This document shows positions 10,324 to 18,783 of a stretch of 64,000 nt of DNA, piece by piece (position 1 is the first letter of the stretch; each line of letters starts with the position of its first letter). The translations under genes and the position numbers were made by a program. Source of the stretch: Arthrobacter zhaoxinii (GTDB lineage: Bacteria > Actinomycetota > Actinomycetes > Actinomycetales > Micrococcaceae); contig NZ_CP104275.1 of NCBI RefSeq assembly GCF_025244925.1, positions 2,356,001-2,420,000 of the forward strand, given 5' to 3'. The notes under the pieces are model-generated. The model was not told where the DNA came from, searched no databases, and saw nothing but the letters and a program-made list of their open reading frames with translations.

Positions 10324-11127
10324 TTAGTGTTCCTCGGCCAGGGAGCCTTGGATGTAGATCGCAGTCAGCAGGGTAAAGACGTAGGCCTGCAGGCACTGGA
10401 TCAAAACTTCGAACAGGAACATGGCGACGCCGCCTGCCAGGGTCAGCAGACCCAGCGGCTTCAGCAGTCCCTCAGCCTCGAGCAGCAGGAACGAGGTTCC
10501 GGCGCCCGCCAGCATGATGATCAGGTGGCCCGAGAGCATGGTTGCGAAGAGTCGCAGGCTGTGCGTCACCGGGCGGACCAGGAAGGTGGAGATGATTTCG
10601 ATCAGCACCACGAGCGGCAGGATCGCCTTCGGAACACCGGACGGAACCACGGCGAACTTGAAGTAAGCCAGTCCGTGCTTCTTGATGCCGAGGATGATCC
10701 AGGTGAAGTACACAATCGCGGCCAGGGCGTAGGCGGTACCGACGTGCGACGTCGTCGGCAGCTGTGCCAGCGGAATGCTGCCCCACAGGTTGTTGATCAG
10801 GATGAAGAAGAACAGCGAGAACAGCAGCGGAGTGAACGCCCTGAAGTCCTTTTCGCCGATAATGTCGCGGCCGATCGAGTTGCGGACGAGGTTGTAGCTG
10901 AACTCGCCCAGGAACTGCATCCGGCCCGGGACCAACTGGCCCTTACGGGCAGCGGCTATGAAAAACCATCCGATAATGGCAACGGAGAGGAGGATAAGCA
11001 GCATCTGCTTTCCAAATCCTTCACCACTCTCGGCGCCCCAGGGAAGGATCTCAGGGAGGTGCATGTCTTCGAGGGTGGGTGGAACGAATCCCTCGTCATT
11101 GGAGGCGGGAAGCGCAAGCGCGATCAA
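10324..11127 (-). CDS. atpB: F0F1 ATP synthase a subunit
   Basis: The a subunit forms the proton half-channels facing the c ring. The 267-residue protein has five to six membrane segments and the essential Arg192 in RPVTHSLRLFATMLSGH. The start is a TTG at 11127, supported by GAGAGG six to seven bases before it; the next in-frame ATG would lose the N-terminus. It is first of the eight structural genes and follows the small AtpZ/AtpI-like gene. Confidence 0.95.
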   Translation of the reverse strand: MIALALPASNDEGFVPPTLEDMHLPEILPWGAESGEGFGKQMLLILLSVAIIGWFFIAAARKGQLVPGRMQFLGEFSYNLVRNSIGRDIIGEKDFRAFTPLLFSLFFFILINNLWGSIPLAQLPTTSHVGTAYALAAIVYFTWIILGIKKHGLAYFKFAVVPSGVPKAILPLVVLIEIISTFLVRPVTHSLRLFATMLSGHLIIMLAGAGTSFLLLEAEGLLKPLGLLTLAGGVAMFLFEVLIQCLQAYVFTLLTAIYIQGSLAEEH

Positions 11128-11212
11128 CGCGTTTCCTCTCTGCTGTGTCCATCGTTGGGCATATCATTGGCGGGCACGCATGATGTGCGCCCGTTAATTC
11201 GGTTTTGTGAAA

Positions 11213-11488
11213 TCAATTCGATTTATCCGTATCCGGCTGTTTTCCGCCCGTTGCGGGTCGGTCTGCACCCGAGGTGCGCCTGTGTGCGAAGGCGACATAG
11301 TAGCCGCAGACCGCACCCAGGACGATACCGGCCGGTAAAATCCAGCGAGTTCCCAGGAGACTATCCAGGCTCCACCCTATCAAACCCAGGGCGATGATTC
11401 CCGCAAGCAGATACTGCACGGTTGCGCGGCGGCCGGCGGCGAGAGGCTGGAAGGCCGCTGGTCCTGATACGGGCTGATTCTTAGGCAT
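11213..11488 (-). CDS. AtpZ/AtpI-like small membrane protein
   Basis: This 91-residue protein has two membrane segments (about residues 29-44 and 52-70) with the pattern of the AtpZ/AtpI family that precedes atpB in many operons and helps c-ring assembly or cation supply. The ATG at 11488 is chosen because GGAGG lies six bases upstream; an upstream in-frame GTG overlaps that ribosome-binding site. The start overlaps the previous gene's stop by eight bases, indicating coupling. The tail is hydrophilic and poorly conserved. Confidence 0.7.
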   Translation of the reverse strand: MPKNQPVSGPAAFQPLAAGRRATVQYLLAGIIALGLIGWSLDSLLGTRWILPAGIVLGAVCGYYVAFAHRRTSGADRPATGGKQPDTDKSN

Positions 11489-11963
11489 CTGTGCCTCCTT
11501 CACGGGCGGTGTCGGTTCCGTCGCTGTAGATCAGGTGGCGGCTTCGAGAAAAGGCGCGGATCTCGGCAACCTGCCAGAGAACCACTGCGCCCACGGCCGT
11601 CAACGCAAACCATTCCCGGTGCAGCCAGACAGGAGTTCCGATGCCGAAAAGAATGACGGCGAACCCGACAACTTTAATGGCATAGGTAACCATGAACATT
11701 CCGATTGCCCCGGAGGGGTTGCTGCGTCCGACGACGTGGCCGACCAAAAGGCTGATGCCGAAGAATGCGGCAATAAGGAACCAGCCTGAAAGGGAACTCA
11801 CAGCGGCACTTATGCCGGCCGTGAGGGCGGCCACAGCCGCTGCGAGGACCGCTGCACCGCCGGTGACGGCGAGGGCTGTCCCGAGGATCCCCAGCCACGG
11901 GGCCTTCGTTGGCCCGGAAGGGGTCAGGTACCCGCGGGGGCGGGAACCGTCTGCGGATCTCAT
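11481..11963 (-). CDS. AtpI-like four-helix membrane protein
   Basis: A 160-residue protein with four predicted membrane helices: about residues 24-48, 57-75, 84-105 and 113-130. Its position as first gene of the atp operon, before the AtpZ-like gene and atpB, matches the loosely conserved ATP synthase protein I of actinobacteria. No catalytic motif is visible. The last eight bases overlap the next gene. Function is inferred only from topology and position. Confidence 0.65.
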   Translation of the reverse strand: MRSADGSRPRGYLTPSGPTKAPWLGILGTALAVTGGAAVLAAAVAALTAGISAAVSSLSGWFLIAAFFGISLLVGHVVGRSNPSGAIGMFMVTYAIKVVGFAVILFGIGTPVWLHREWFALTAVGAVVLWQVAEIRAFSRSRHLIYSDGTDTAREGGTDA

Positions 11964-12037
11964 GGCGTGGCGGTCTTCCTTGCTGGGTCTTCTGTAGCCG
12001 GGGGCTTTGTGACGCCGCGGGCTACCGCGACCCTTGA

Positions 12038-12043
12038 ATTCTA
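12038..12043 (-). promoter_or_regulatory. Possible -10 element of the atp operon
   Basis: TAGAAT on the minus strand, preceded by TG, lies about 75 bases before the first gene of the atp operon in the only sizeable gap upstream. No good -35 was seen, so this is tentative. Confidence 0.3.
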
Positions 12044-12086
12044 CAGTACATAGAAGACGCCCCCTGCTAGGGTGCGCCGGGCCCGG

Positions 12087-13082
12087 CTAGGCCACCGTAC
12101 GGCGGGCAAACATCCGCGGCGAAGCGAGGTAGAAAGCCAGTACCGCAACGGCGAAGAGGACCCCGGCACCCGTTGCGCCGGCGCCGGCACCGGCAGTCAG
12201 CAGGCCGGTGACTCCCACGGCGAGAGTGCAGCCGGTGACGACCAGGGACACCTGCACATGGCTCAGGCCGGCGTCGGTCAGCCGCTGGTAAACGTGCTGC
12301 CGGTGAGCGGTGTACCAGCGCTCCCCCCGGCGCACGCGGCGCAGCAGCGTGGAGAAGGTATCAGCCAAATAGATCAGGATCGGGAACAGCAGGTATTCCA
12401 CGTAGACGCCGGCGAGGAAGGCTGCCACGGCAATACCCGCGATGGAGGAACCCAGCAGGTAACTGCCCACGTCCCCCAGGAAGACCTGGCCACGGCCGAG
12501 GTTCCAGGGCAGGAAGGCAGCGAACGCCGCGGCAACCACTGCTCCCGTCACGGTGAGCCAGACATGGTCCGACAGTACGCCGCTGACGGAATACAGGGCT
12601 CCCACCACCAGCCCGTGCAGGCCGGAGATTCCGTTGATGCCGTCCATGAAGTTGGCGACGTTGATGTAGGCGGCTATGGCGAGGCCGCCCACGGGGACCC
12701 ACCACCAGCTCTGTTCCATGGTCCAGGCCAGGCCGGCCGTTCCTGCCAGGCCGATGGCCAGCTGGGTGGCGGCCCGGGTGCGGACGGAGACGCCCCTGAA
12801 GTCCTCGATCCACCCCAGCAGCGAGGCTGCGCCGATGATGGCGATGAGGATGGCGAGCACGGACCGGTCGACGGCAACGAGGCCGGTCAGCAGTGCCAGC
12901 AGGAGACCGGCCAGCACCCCGGCGGCAGTCGTGACGCCCACCCCGCGGATGACCGCCTTGGTGTGGGAGGAGCGCTCATTGGGGATGTCCAGGACACCCA
13001 TCCGGCGCAGCAGCGGAATAAACAGGAACGGCAGCAGCAGGCTGACCAGGAAGGCAGCCCCAACGCAGAGCGCCAGCAGCAT
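12087..13082 (-). CDS. Polyprenyl-phosphate glycosyl-1-phosphate transferase, MraY/WecA family
   Basis: This integral membrane enzyme (331 residues, about ten helices) transfers a sugar-1-phosphate from a UDP-sugar to polyprenyl phosphate, starting assembly of a wall or secondary polymer. Signature segments are GVLDIPNERSSH near residue 30, NVANFMDGINGISG with the Mg-binding aspartate, FLGDVGSYLLG, and the cytoplasmic HRQHVYQRL motif. The first two bases of its ATG follow the stop of the upstream dehydratase, sharing one base (TGATG). In actinobacteria this locus normally encodes a WecA-like GlcNAc-1-phosphate transferase; the exact sugar is not shown by sequence. Confidence 0.88.
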   Translation of the reverse strand: MLLALCVGAAFLVSLLLPFLFIPLLRRMGVLDIPNERSSHTKAVIRGVGVTTAAGVLAGLLLALLTGLVAVDRSVLAILIAIIGAASLLGWIEDFRGVSVRTRAATQLAIGLAGTAGLAWTMEQSWWWVPVGGLAIAAYINVANFMDGINGISGLHGLVVGALYSVSGVLSDHVWLTVTGAVVAAAFAAFLPWNLGRGQVFLGDVGSYLLGSSIAGIAVAAFLAGVYVEYLLFPILIYLADTFSTLLRRVRRGERWYTAHRQHVYQRLTDAGLSHVQVSLVVTGCTLAVGVTGLLTAGAGAGATGAGVLFAVAVLAFYLASPRMFARRTVA

Positions 13083-15013
13083 CAGCCGGTCCGCCGTTCG
13101 CTGTAGGGTTCCCGCGGTCCGTCCGCGCCGTCACCCGGGGTACCGGGGCTGCGGGCCCCCGGGAGGCGCACGATCTCGCCGGCATCCGTTGCGGCCCCGT
13201 CCGTCGGAACGCTGCCGGGTTCGATGCCGCAGCGGCGCAGCCAGTCGGCAAGATCCAGGTCATCCGGGTCCAGTACGGCAACGGCTGCGTGGGAGATCTT
13301 CGGATGAAGCGGACGCGAGTCCGCTTCGCCGGTGCCGACGAGGATCTCGTGAAGCTTCTCGCCCTGGCGCAGTCCGGTGAAGACAATCTCGATGTCCTTG
13401 CCGGACATCGCGATCATGCGGCGGGCGACGTCGAGGATCTTCACGGGCTCGCCCATGTCCAGGATCATCACCTCTCCCCCGCGTCCGATCGCACCGGCCT
13501 GGATCACCAGCTGGCAGGCCTCGGGGATGGTCATAAAGAAGCGGGTCACCTCGGGGTCCGTCACGGTGACGGGCCCGCCCTGCCGGATCTGCTCGCTGAA
13601 GAGCGGAAGCATCGAACCCCGGCTGCCGATCACGTTGCCGAACCGTACCGAGACGTACTGCTCGCCGGTGGCACGGGCCATCCAGGCGGTCAGCTTCTCT
13701 GCGACGCGTTTGGAATGGCCGAGGACGGTGGTCGGGTTGGCCGCCTTGTCCGTGGAGATGTTCACGAAGTGGCGTACGTTCGCCTTGCGGGCCGCGGCCA
13801 GGACGTTCGCGGTGCCAATGATGTTGGTCTTCCACGCTTCCTGCGGGTACTGCTCCAGCAGGGAAACATGCTTCAGCGCCGCAGCATGGAAAACGACGTC
13901 GGGGCGGCGTTCCCGGAAGATGCGCTCCAGCGCCTCGGGATCACGGATGTCGGCCAGCACGGTGTCCGGGCCGTCCAGCAGGCCGCGGCCGGTGATCGAA
14001 AGCTGGGTGAGCTGCAGGCCGGTCTCGTCCCGGTCCAGCATGATCAGCTCGCCGGGGTTGAAAGCGGTGATCTGTCGGCACAGCTCGGAGCCGATGGAGC
14101 CGCCGGCACCGGTGACCAGCACCTTCCTGCCGGAAAGGTAACCGGCCACCTCGTCGACGTGGATGTCCACCGGGCGGCGCCCGATGAGGTCTTCAACCGC
14201 TACGTCACGGAAGTCGCCCAGGCCGGCGCCGTCGCCCTTGGAGAGCATGTCCTTGAGCGGCGGCAGCACCAGCACGCGCAGGTCCAGGCCTTCGGCCAGG
14301 TCGGAGACCTCGCGTACCTGCTTCGCTTCGACGTCGGCAATGGCCACGATCAGCACGGTGGCACGGGTGCGGTGCACCAGGTCGGGGAGGTCTGCGAGCT
14401 TGCCGAGGACCGGAACGGTGGCGAGCCTCAGGTGCTTCTTCGCCGGATCGTCGTCGACCAGGCCTACGGGGTAGTACGGGGACTCCGGGTCCTTCATCAT
14501 CCGGGCCACCAGGGACCCGCCGAGGAAGCCGGCGCCGTACACGAGGGTGCGCTGGGCTTCCTCTCCCGGGCGTGCCTTGCTCTCCACGTACATCCGTTTG
14601 AGGTACCGGATGGCCGCCATGAACAGGCAGGCGAAGGGGAAGGCGATCATGCCGGTGCTGCGCGGAATGTCGATCACGAGGCCGAAGAGTGCGCTGGCAA
14701 GGACCAGGATGGCGGAGACAATGAGCGTCACCACGGCCAGCAGGCGCATTTCGTGGAAACTGCCGAAGCTGTAGCGGCCGCGGTAGAGGGCAAACGAATA
14801 GCCGACGATCAGCTGCGTCAGGACGGCCACGGCACAGAAGACAGCAAGTCCGCCGGGGTTGATCTGCTCAACGGTGAGTTCGTAGCGGAGCACCAGCGCA
14901 AGGCAGATGGACACGATCCAGGCCAGGGAGTCCAGCATGTACTGCGACCAGAGCCACAGGACGGGCTTTTCCTCCCGGGGAAGGTGACGGTTGTCCGTAG
15001 GTTTTTGCCTCAT
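13082..15013 (-). CDS. Membrane nucleotide-sugar 4,6-dehydratase/epimerase, FlaA1/CapD (WbpM) type
   Basis: A 643-residue protein with four N-terminal membrane helices, a CoA-binding-like Rossmann domain (VYGAGFLGGSLVARM) and a C-terminal SDR domain with VTGAGGSIGSELCRQ around residue 300. Family members convert UDP-GlcNAc to a 4-keto-6-deoxy sugar for bacillosamine- or fucosamine-type units. The motif region FNISTDKA-like (VNISTDKAANP) carries the non-Tyr catalytic residue arrangement of this family. The ATG at 15013 follows GAGG; a TTG nine bases upstream is rejected. Paired with the downstream polyprenyl transferase, it probably makes the priming sugar of an envelope glycan. Confidence 0.87.
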   Translation of the reverse strand: MRQKPTDNRHLPREEKPVLWLWSQYMLDSLAWIVSICLALVLRYELTVEQINPGGLAVFCAVAVLTQLIVGYSFALYRGRYSFGSFHEMRLLAVVTLIVSAILVLASALFGLVIDIPRSTGMIAFPFACLFMAAIRYLKRMYVESKARPGEEAQRTLVYGAGFLGGSLVARMMKDPESPYYPVGLVDDDPAKKHLRLATVPVLGKLADLPDLVHRTRATVLIVAIADVEAKQVREVSDLAEGLDLRVLVLPPLKDMLSKGDGAGLGDFRDVAVEDLIGRRPVDIHVDEVAGYLSGRKVLVTGAGGSIGSELCRQITAFNPGELIMLDRDETGLQLTQLSITGRGLLDGPDTVLADIRDPEALERIFRERRPDVVFHAAALKHVSLLEQYPQEAWKTNIIGTANVLAAARKANVRHFVNISTDKAANPTTVLGHSKRVAEKLTAWMARATGEQYVSVRFGNVIGSRGSMLPLFSEQIRQGGPVTVTDPEVTRFFMTIPEACQLVIQAGAIGRGGEVMILDMGEPVKILDVARRMIAMSGKDIEIVFTGLRQGEKLHEILVGTGEADSRPLHPKISHAAVAVLDPDDLDLADWLRRCGIEPGSVPTDGAATDAGEIVRLPGARSPGTPGDGADGPREPYSERRTG

Positions 15014-15167
15014 GGTCCTCAACGGGTAGGTACCCGGCTCTCTCGGTAGTGCGAAGAACAGGTGGAAGAATCCGGTGTAATAGACTGGAATCTATTCAGC
15101 ATACTAACTGCACACCCACTCCGGTTTCGGTTTTGGCCGATCCCCCGGGTTGCCCGAAAGGACCATC
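15014..15167. promoter_or_regulatory. Divergent promoter region for the envelope-sugar genes
   Basis: This 154-base gap separates the minus-strand dehydratase from the plus-strand glycosyltransferases and must hold both promoters. It is locally A/T-rich (around 15075-15110, with TAATAGACT and CATACT). No hexamer pair could be assigned with confidence. Confidence 0.3.
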
Positions 15168-16067
15168 TTGCCGGACACCGTGGCCGTAGCAGCAGTAACC
15201 TTCGACCGTCCCGACGACGTCAAGACGCTCCTGGAGGCACTGGCCGCGCAGAGCGGCAACATCACGTCCGTGGCGCTCGTGGACTCGGGCAAGAGCCCTG
15301 TGTCGGATATCGCTGAAAACTCATCGGCACCGGTGAACTACATCCGGTCCAACACCAACCTCGGCGGCGCCGGCGGATTCTCGCTGGCGATTCTCTCCGC
15401 CATGGCCTCAGGCGCCGAGTGGATCTGGATCATGGACGACGACGCCCATCCCGAAGATCCCGACTGTGTTTCCACCCTGCTGGCTGCGGCAAAGGAACGC
15501 GGGCTCGACGTCGTCCTGCCGCTGGTGGTGGCCCCCGGCGCGCCGGACACGCTGTCCTTCCACTTCCGCCTTGACGGGAAGCTGACCCATGACCGGGCCG
15601 AGGTTGCCGCCCGCGGCTTCCTGCCAAACGTGGGGCACTTCTTCAACGGTGCCCTGATCCGCGCGGACGTGTTTTACCGCGTAGGGCTGCCGGACCTGAG
15701 GCTGTTCATCCGCGGCGACGAGACGGATTTCATGATCCGGCTGCGCCGCGCAGGCATCGAGTTCGGCACCGTCACCACCGTCGCCCTGACGCACCCGGCT
15801 GCCTGGGCCGAAGTGCAGCCCGTCCTCGGCGACCGGATGCACGTCCTGGTTCCCGAGACACCGTTCAAGCAGTTCTACTTCTACCGCAACCGCGGCTTCC
15901 TCACCCGCCGCTACGGACGGGTGAAGTCCTTCGTGGCCGACGCCGTCGGATACCCCGTGCACTTCGCTCGGACCCGGGATCCCCGGGGCTTCGCGAACTG
16001 GCTGCGCGCGTACGCGGCAGGCATGGGCGGCCGCCGCTTCGGGCCGCCGTCGGACTTCGGGTTCTAG
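15168..16067 (+). CDS. Family 2 glycosyltransferase with N-x-GGAGGF motif
   Basis: A GT-A fold glycosyltransferase of about 299 residues. It has the nucleotide-sugar region AAVTFDRPDDV at the N-terminus, the NLGGAGGFSLAI segment and the metal-binding WIMDDDAHPED. The GGAGGF/DDD combination is typical of galactofuranosyl- and rhamnosyl-transferases of actinobacterial walls, so a galactofuranosyltransferase is a reasonable guess. The TTG at 15168 is chosen because AAAGGA lies just upstream; another TTG at 15150 would overlap that site. It is one base from the next gene. Confidence 0.82.
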   Translation: MPDTVAVAAVTFDRPDDVKTLLEALAAQSGNITSVALVDSGKSPVSDIAENSSAPVNYIRSNTNLGGAGGFSLAILSAMASGAEWIWIMDDDAHPEDPDCVSTLLAAAKERGLDVVLPLVVAPGAPDTLSFHFRLDGKLTHDRAEVAARGFLPNVGHFFNGALIRADVFYRVGLPDLRLFIRGDETDFMIRLRRAGIEFGTVTTVALTHPAAWAEVQPVLGDRMHVLVPETPFKQFYFYRNRGFLTRRYGRVKSFVADAVGYPVHFARTRDPRGFANWLRAYAAGMGGRRFGPPSDFGF

Positions 16068-16068
16068 C

Positions 16069-17058
16069 GTGGCTGCCGCTTCGCCCCCGGACCAGCTGAC
16101 GATCGTCATCACCACCTTCAACCGCTCCGGCTACCTCGCCGGGCTCCTGGAGAGCGTGGCGGCCCTCGACCCGGCCCCGGCTGCGGTGATCGCGGTGGAC
16201 AACGCCAGCACCGATGCGACGCCGCAGGTCCTGGAAGCAGCCCGTGCAGGGTTCCCCGTTCCGCTGACCGTCCTGCGGCTGGAAACCAACACCGGCGGCG
16301 CCGGCGGATTCGCCGCCGGCGTCCAGGCCGCCCTGGACTCCGGTGCGCAGTGGCTGTGGCTGATGGACGACGACGTCGAAGTTATCCCGGATGCCGTGGC
16401 GGCACTGCGCAAGTGGACCGGCAGCTATGACTGCATCCACGGCCGGCGCTTCGACGAAACCGGTGCACCGTTTTTCTGGCAGCACCGCTTCGTCCCCTTC
16501 CTGGGCGTACACCTGCCCGTGCGGGGCAACGTTTTCCGCGACTCCCCCGTCTTCGAGACCAACGTGGGCTGCTTTGAGGGGATGCTGATCAGTGCCGCGC
16601 AGGTGCGCAGGATCGGCCTGCCGGATGCGCGCTACTTCATCAACGGGGACGACCTGATGTACGGCTGGCTGGCGTCCCTGGACCGGCCGGTGGCCTACGT
16701 CAACGATTTTGTCCTGCGCAAGGTCCGTGCGCAGAAGCAGATTGACCTCGGCATCCGGCACCTCAACGATTCCAGCGACCTCGGCCGCTTCACTTCCATG
16801 CGCAACCGGGGCCATACCGCCAGGTACCTGCAGGTCCACGGAAAGTACCACCGGTACGGATTCGCGCTGGGGACCTTCCTCACCGCCGGGAAGGAGCTGC
16901 TGCGGCTGATCGCCGTGGAGCATAAGCTCAGCGGTGCCGCCCGGCTCTGGGCCGGCTGGCGCGGCGCCCGGCGCATCCTCCGCGATCCGGCCTGGTCCCC
17001 GATGCCCCCGCTGGCGTCCGGCGAACCGGAACCCTCCACCCGAAAGCAGCAGGTTTGA
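16069..17058 (+). CDS. Family 2 glycosyltransferase, second copy with N-x-GGAGGF motif
   Basis: A 329-residue GT-A glycosyltransferase: TIVITTFNRSGYLAGLLES at the N-terminus, AVDNASTDAT, NTGGAGGFAAGV, then WLMDDDVEV as the metal site, and INGDDLMYGW as the probable catalytic acidic motif. It starts with a GTG one base after the previous stop, and its end overlaps the next gene by four bases, so the three genes are one operon. Together with its neighbour it probably builds successive linkages of one envelope glycan. The sugar donor is not determined. Confidence 0.83.
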   Translation: MAAASPPDQLTIVITTFNRSGYLAGLLESVAALDPAPAAVIAVDNASTDATPQVLEAARAGFPVPLTVLRLETNTGGAGGFAAGVQAALDSGAQWLWLMDDDVEVIPDAVAALRKWTGSYDCIHGRRFDETGAPFFWQHRFVPFLGVHLPVRGNVFRDSPVFETNVGCFEGMLISAAQVRRIGLPDARYFINGDDLMYGWLASLDRPVAYVNDFVLRKVRAQKQIDLGIRHLNDSSDLGRFTSMRNRGHTARYLQVHGKYHRYGFALGTFLTAGKELLRLIAVEHKLSGAARLWAGWRGARRILRDPAWSPMPPLASGEPEPSTRKQQV

Positions 17059-18035
17059 GCACTCCTTCCGCCCCGCGTTCCTCCGTTCCCTCCCCCGGCC
17101 CGGCCCCTGTCTGGGTAGTCCTGGGCGCCACCGGATTCATCGGCTCGGCTGTCCGGTCCGCCCTTGCGGAGCACGGCGTGAGCGTCCGTTCCGTATCCGC
17201 ACCCCGGCTGCGCGCCGAGGGCACCAGCCCCGCTGCGCTGCATGCCGAGGCCGCGGCGCTGGATACGGAACACAGCCTGCTGGTGAACGCCTTCGCCGGT
17301 GCGGACGTAGTGGTCAATGCTGCCGGGCTGGCGACGCCGGGAGCAACGGACTCACCCGAACTCCGGGGCGCCAACTCCCTGCTGCCGGCGCTGGCTGCCG
17401 ACGCGGCCGATGCCGCCGGCGTCCGCCGCTTCGTGCACCTGAGCAGCGCGGCCGTGCAGGGGCACCGGCCCTTCCTGGACGAAAGCACCCATGTTGAGCC
17501 GTTTTCGGCCTACTCCCGCTCCAAGGCCCTCGGCGAACAGGTCCTCTCCGCCCGGGCGGGCGGATCCTGCAGCGTAGCCACAGTTCGGGCCACGTCGGTC
17601 CAGGGACCGGGCCGGGCGACGACGGCGAAACTGGCCCGGCTCGCGGCCTCGCCGCTGGCCTCGGTGGCCGGTCCCGGAACCGCACCCAGCCCGGTCAGCT
17701 CGGTCCATTCACTGGTCGATTTTGTCCTGCGGGTCGGCTTCCACCGCGGCCCCGTGCCTGCCGTGGTCCTGCAGCCGTGGGAGCAGGCATCGGTGTCCGC
17801 CGTGCTGGAAGCCGCCGGCGGCCGGCGTCCGGCGCACCTGCCCGCCTGGTTCTGCCGCGCGGCGCTGCGCTGCGGCTACACGGTCTCGTCCTTGGCCGGA
17901 GAGCGGCTGCACGGGGCACTGCGCCGGGTGGAGATGATGTGGTTCGGGCAGCGCCAGGAGCCCGGGTGGGCCGAGTCCACCGGCAATGTTCCCGAACCCC
18001 GAGTCCGGGAAGTCCTCGAAGCTTCCCGGAACTGA
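17055..18035 (+). CDS. NAD-dependent epimerase/dehydratase family protein (SDR)
   Basis: An extended-SDR protein of 326 residues with the cofactor motif GATGFIGSAV near residue 25, the HLSSAAV strand and the catalytic pair in YSRSKALGE. The start is a TTG whose last two bases overlap the TGA of the preceding glycosyltransferase. Such proteins epimerise, dehydrate or reduce nucleotide sugars; here it probably supplies or modifies the donor used by the two upstream transferases. The C-terminal part is unusually Ala/Arg-rich and no substrate can be assigned. It ends seven bases from the convergent tsaC. Confidence 0.75.
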   Translation: MSTPSAPRSSVPSPGPAPVWVVLGATGFIGSAVRSALAEHGVSVRSVSAPRLRAEGTSPAALHAEAAALDTEHSLLVNAFAGADVVVNAAGLATPGATDSPELRGANSLLPALAADAADAAGVRRFVHLSSAAVQGHRPFLDESTHVEPFSAYSRSKALGEQVLSARAGGSCSVATVRATSVQGPGRATTAKLARLAASPLASVAGPGTAPSPVSSVHSLVDFVLRVGFHRGPVPAVVLQPWEQASVSAVLEAAGGRRPAHLPAWFCRAALRCGYTVSSLAGERLHGALRRVEMMWFGQRQEPGWAESTGNVPEPRVREVLEASRN

Positions 18036-18042
18036 CCGGCCG

Positions 18043-18783
18043 TTACTCTTTAGCCAGGGTCGGGTTTTTAGCCAGGCTCGGCGCCGTGCCGCCGGCTGTT
18101 TCGGCGGGGGTTGCGGCGGGCTCTTCGCCCAGGTCGAGGATCCCCGGCACCACTTCGCGCAGGGCGGCAATGCTGACGGCACCGCTGCGCACCACGCGCA
18201 TCTGTTCGCCGGTGGCATCCACAATCGTGGAGGGCACTCCGTCGCTGCCGGCCACCGGACGGTGCCCGGCCTCCAGATAGACCTCCACTGATTCGCCCAG
18301 CTGCTCGCGGGCCTGGGCTGCGCTCTGCCCGGCGGGGAATCCCGTCCGGTTGGCCGAGGACACGGCCAGCGGTCCGGTGACCGCCAGCAGGTCCAGGGCG
18401 ACGTCGTCGTCGGGCATCCGCAGTGCAACGGTTCCCAGTGTGTCGCCCAGATCCCAGGTCAGGGACGGCTGCGCATGGAAGATCAGGGTCAGTCCGCCCG
18501 GCCAGAAAGCACGTGCCAGAGCGCGCGCATCCTCGGAAATGTCCATGGCCAGCCCGTCCATGGTCTGCAGGCGCGGGATCAGCACGGGCGGAGGCATGCT
18601 CCGGCCGCGTCCTTTCGCAGCGAGGAGGGTCGCCACTCCCTGCGGCGAGAACGCGTCGGCGCCGATCCCGTACACGGTGTCGGTGGGAAGGACCACGCAG
18701 CTCTTCGCGGCTATCGCCCGCTGGGCCGCCGCCAGGCCTTCGCTGAGTTCCTCGGGGTTGCTGCAGTCAAAACTGGTGCTCAC
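18043..18783 (-). CDS. tsaC: L-threonylcarbamoyladenylate synthase (TsaC/YrdC type)
   Basis: This enzyme makes threonylcarbamoyl-AMP for the t6A37 modification of tRNAs reading ANN codons. The 246-residue protein has the YrdC fold: VLPTDTVYGIGADAF near residue 32, AAKGRGRSMPPPVLI for the substrate pocket, SSANRTGFP, and PSTIVDAT. It lacks the extra C-terminal Sua5 domain, so it is the short TsaC form, with a low-complexity tail. The GTG start overlaps the prmC stop by four bases (GTGA). Confidence 0.92.
   Translation of the reverse strand: MSTSFDCSNPEELSEGLAAAQRAIAAKSCVVLPTDTVYGIGADAFSPQGVATLLAAKGRGRSMPPPVLIPRLQTMDGLAMDISEDARALARAFWPGGLTLIFHAQPSLTWDLGDTLGTVALRMPDDDVALDLLAVTGPLAVSSANRTGFPAGQSAAQAREQLGESVEVYLEAGHRPVAGSDGVPSTIVDATGEQMRVVRSGAVSIAALREVVPGILDLGEEPAATPAETAGGTAPSLAKNPTLAKE

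Noticed and set aside
12076..12087. The perfect palindrome GCCGGGCCCGGC at the end of the polyprenyl transferase gene
   Set aside because: It has no loop and no T tract, so it cannot be an intrinsic terminator, and GC-rich palindromes of this kind occur by chance here.
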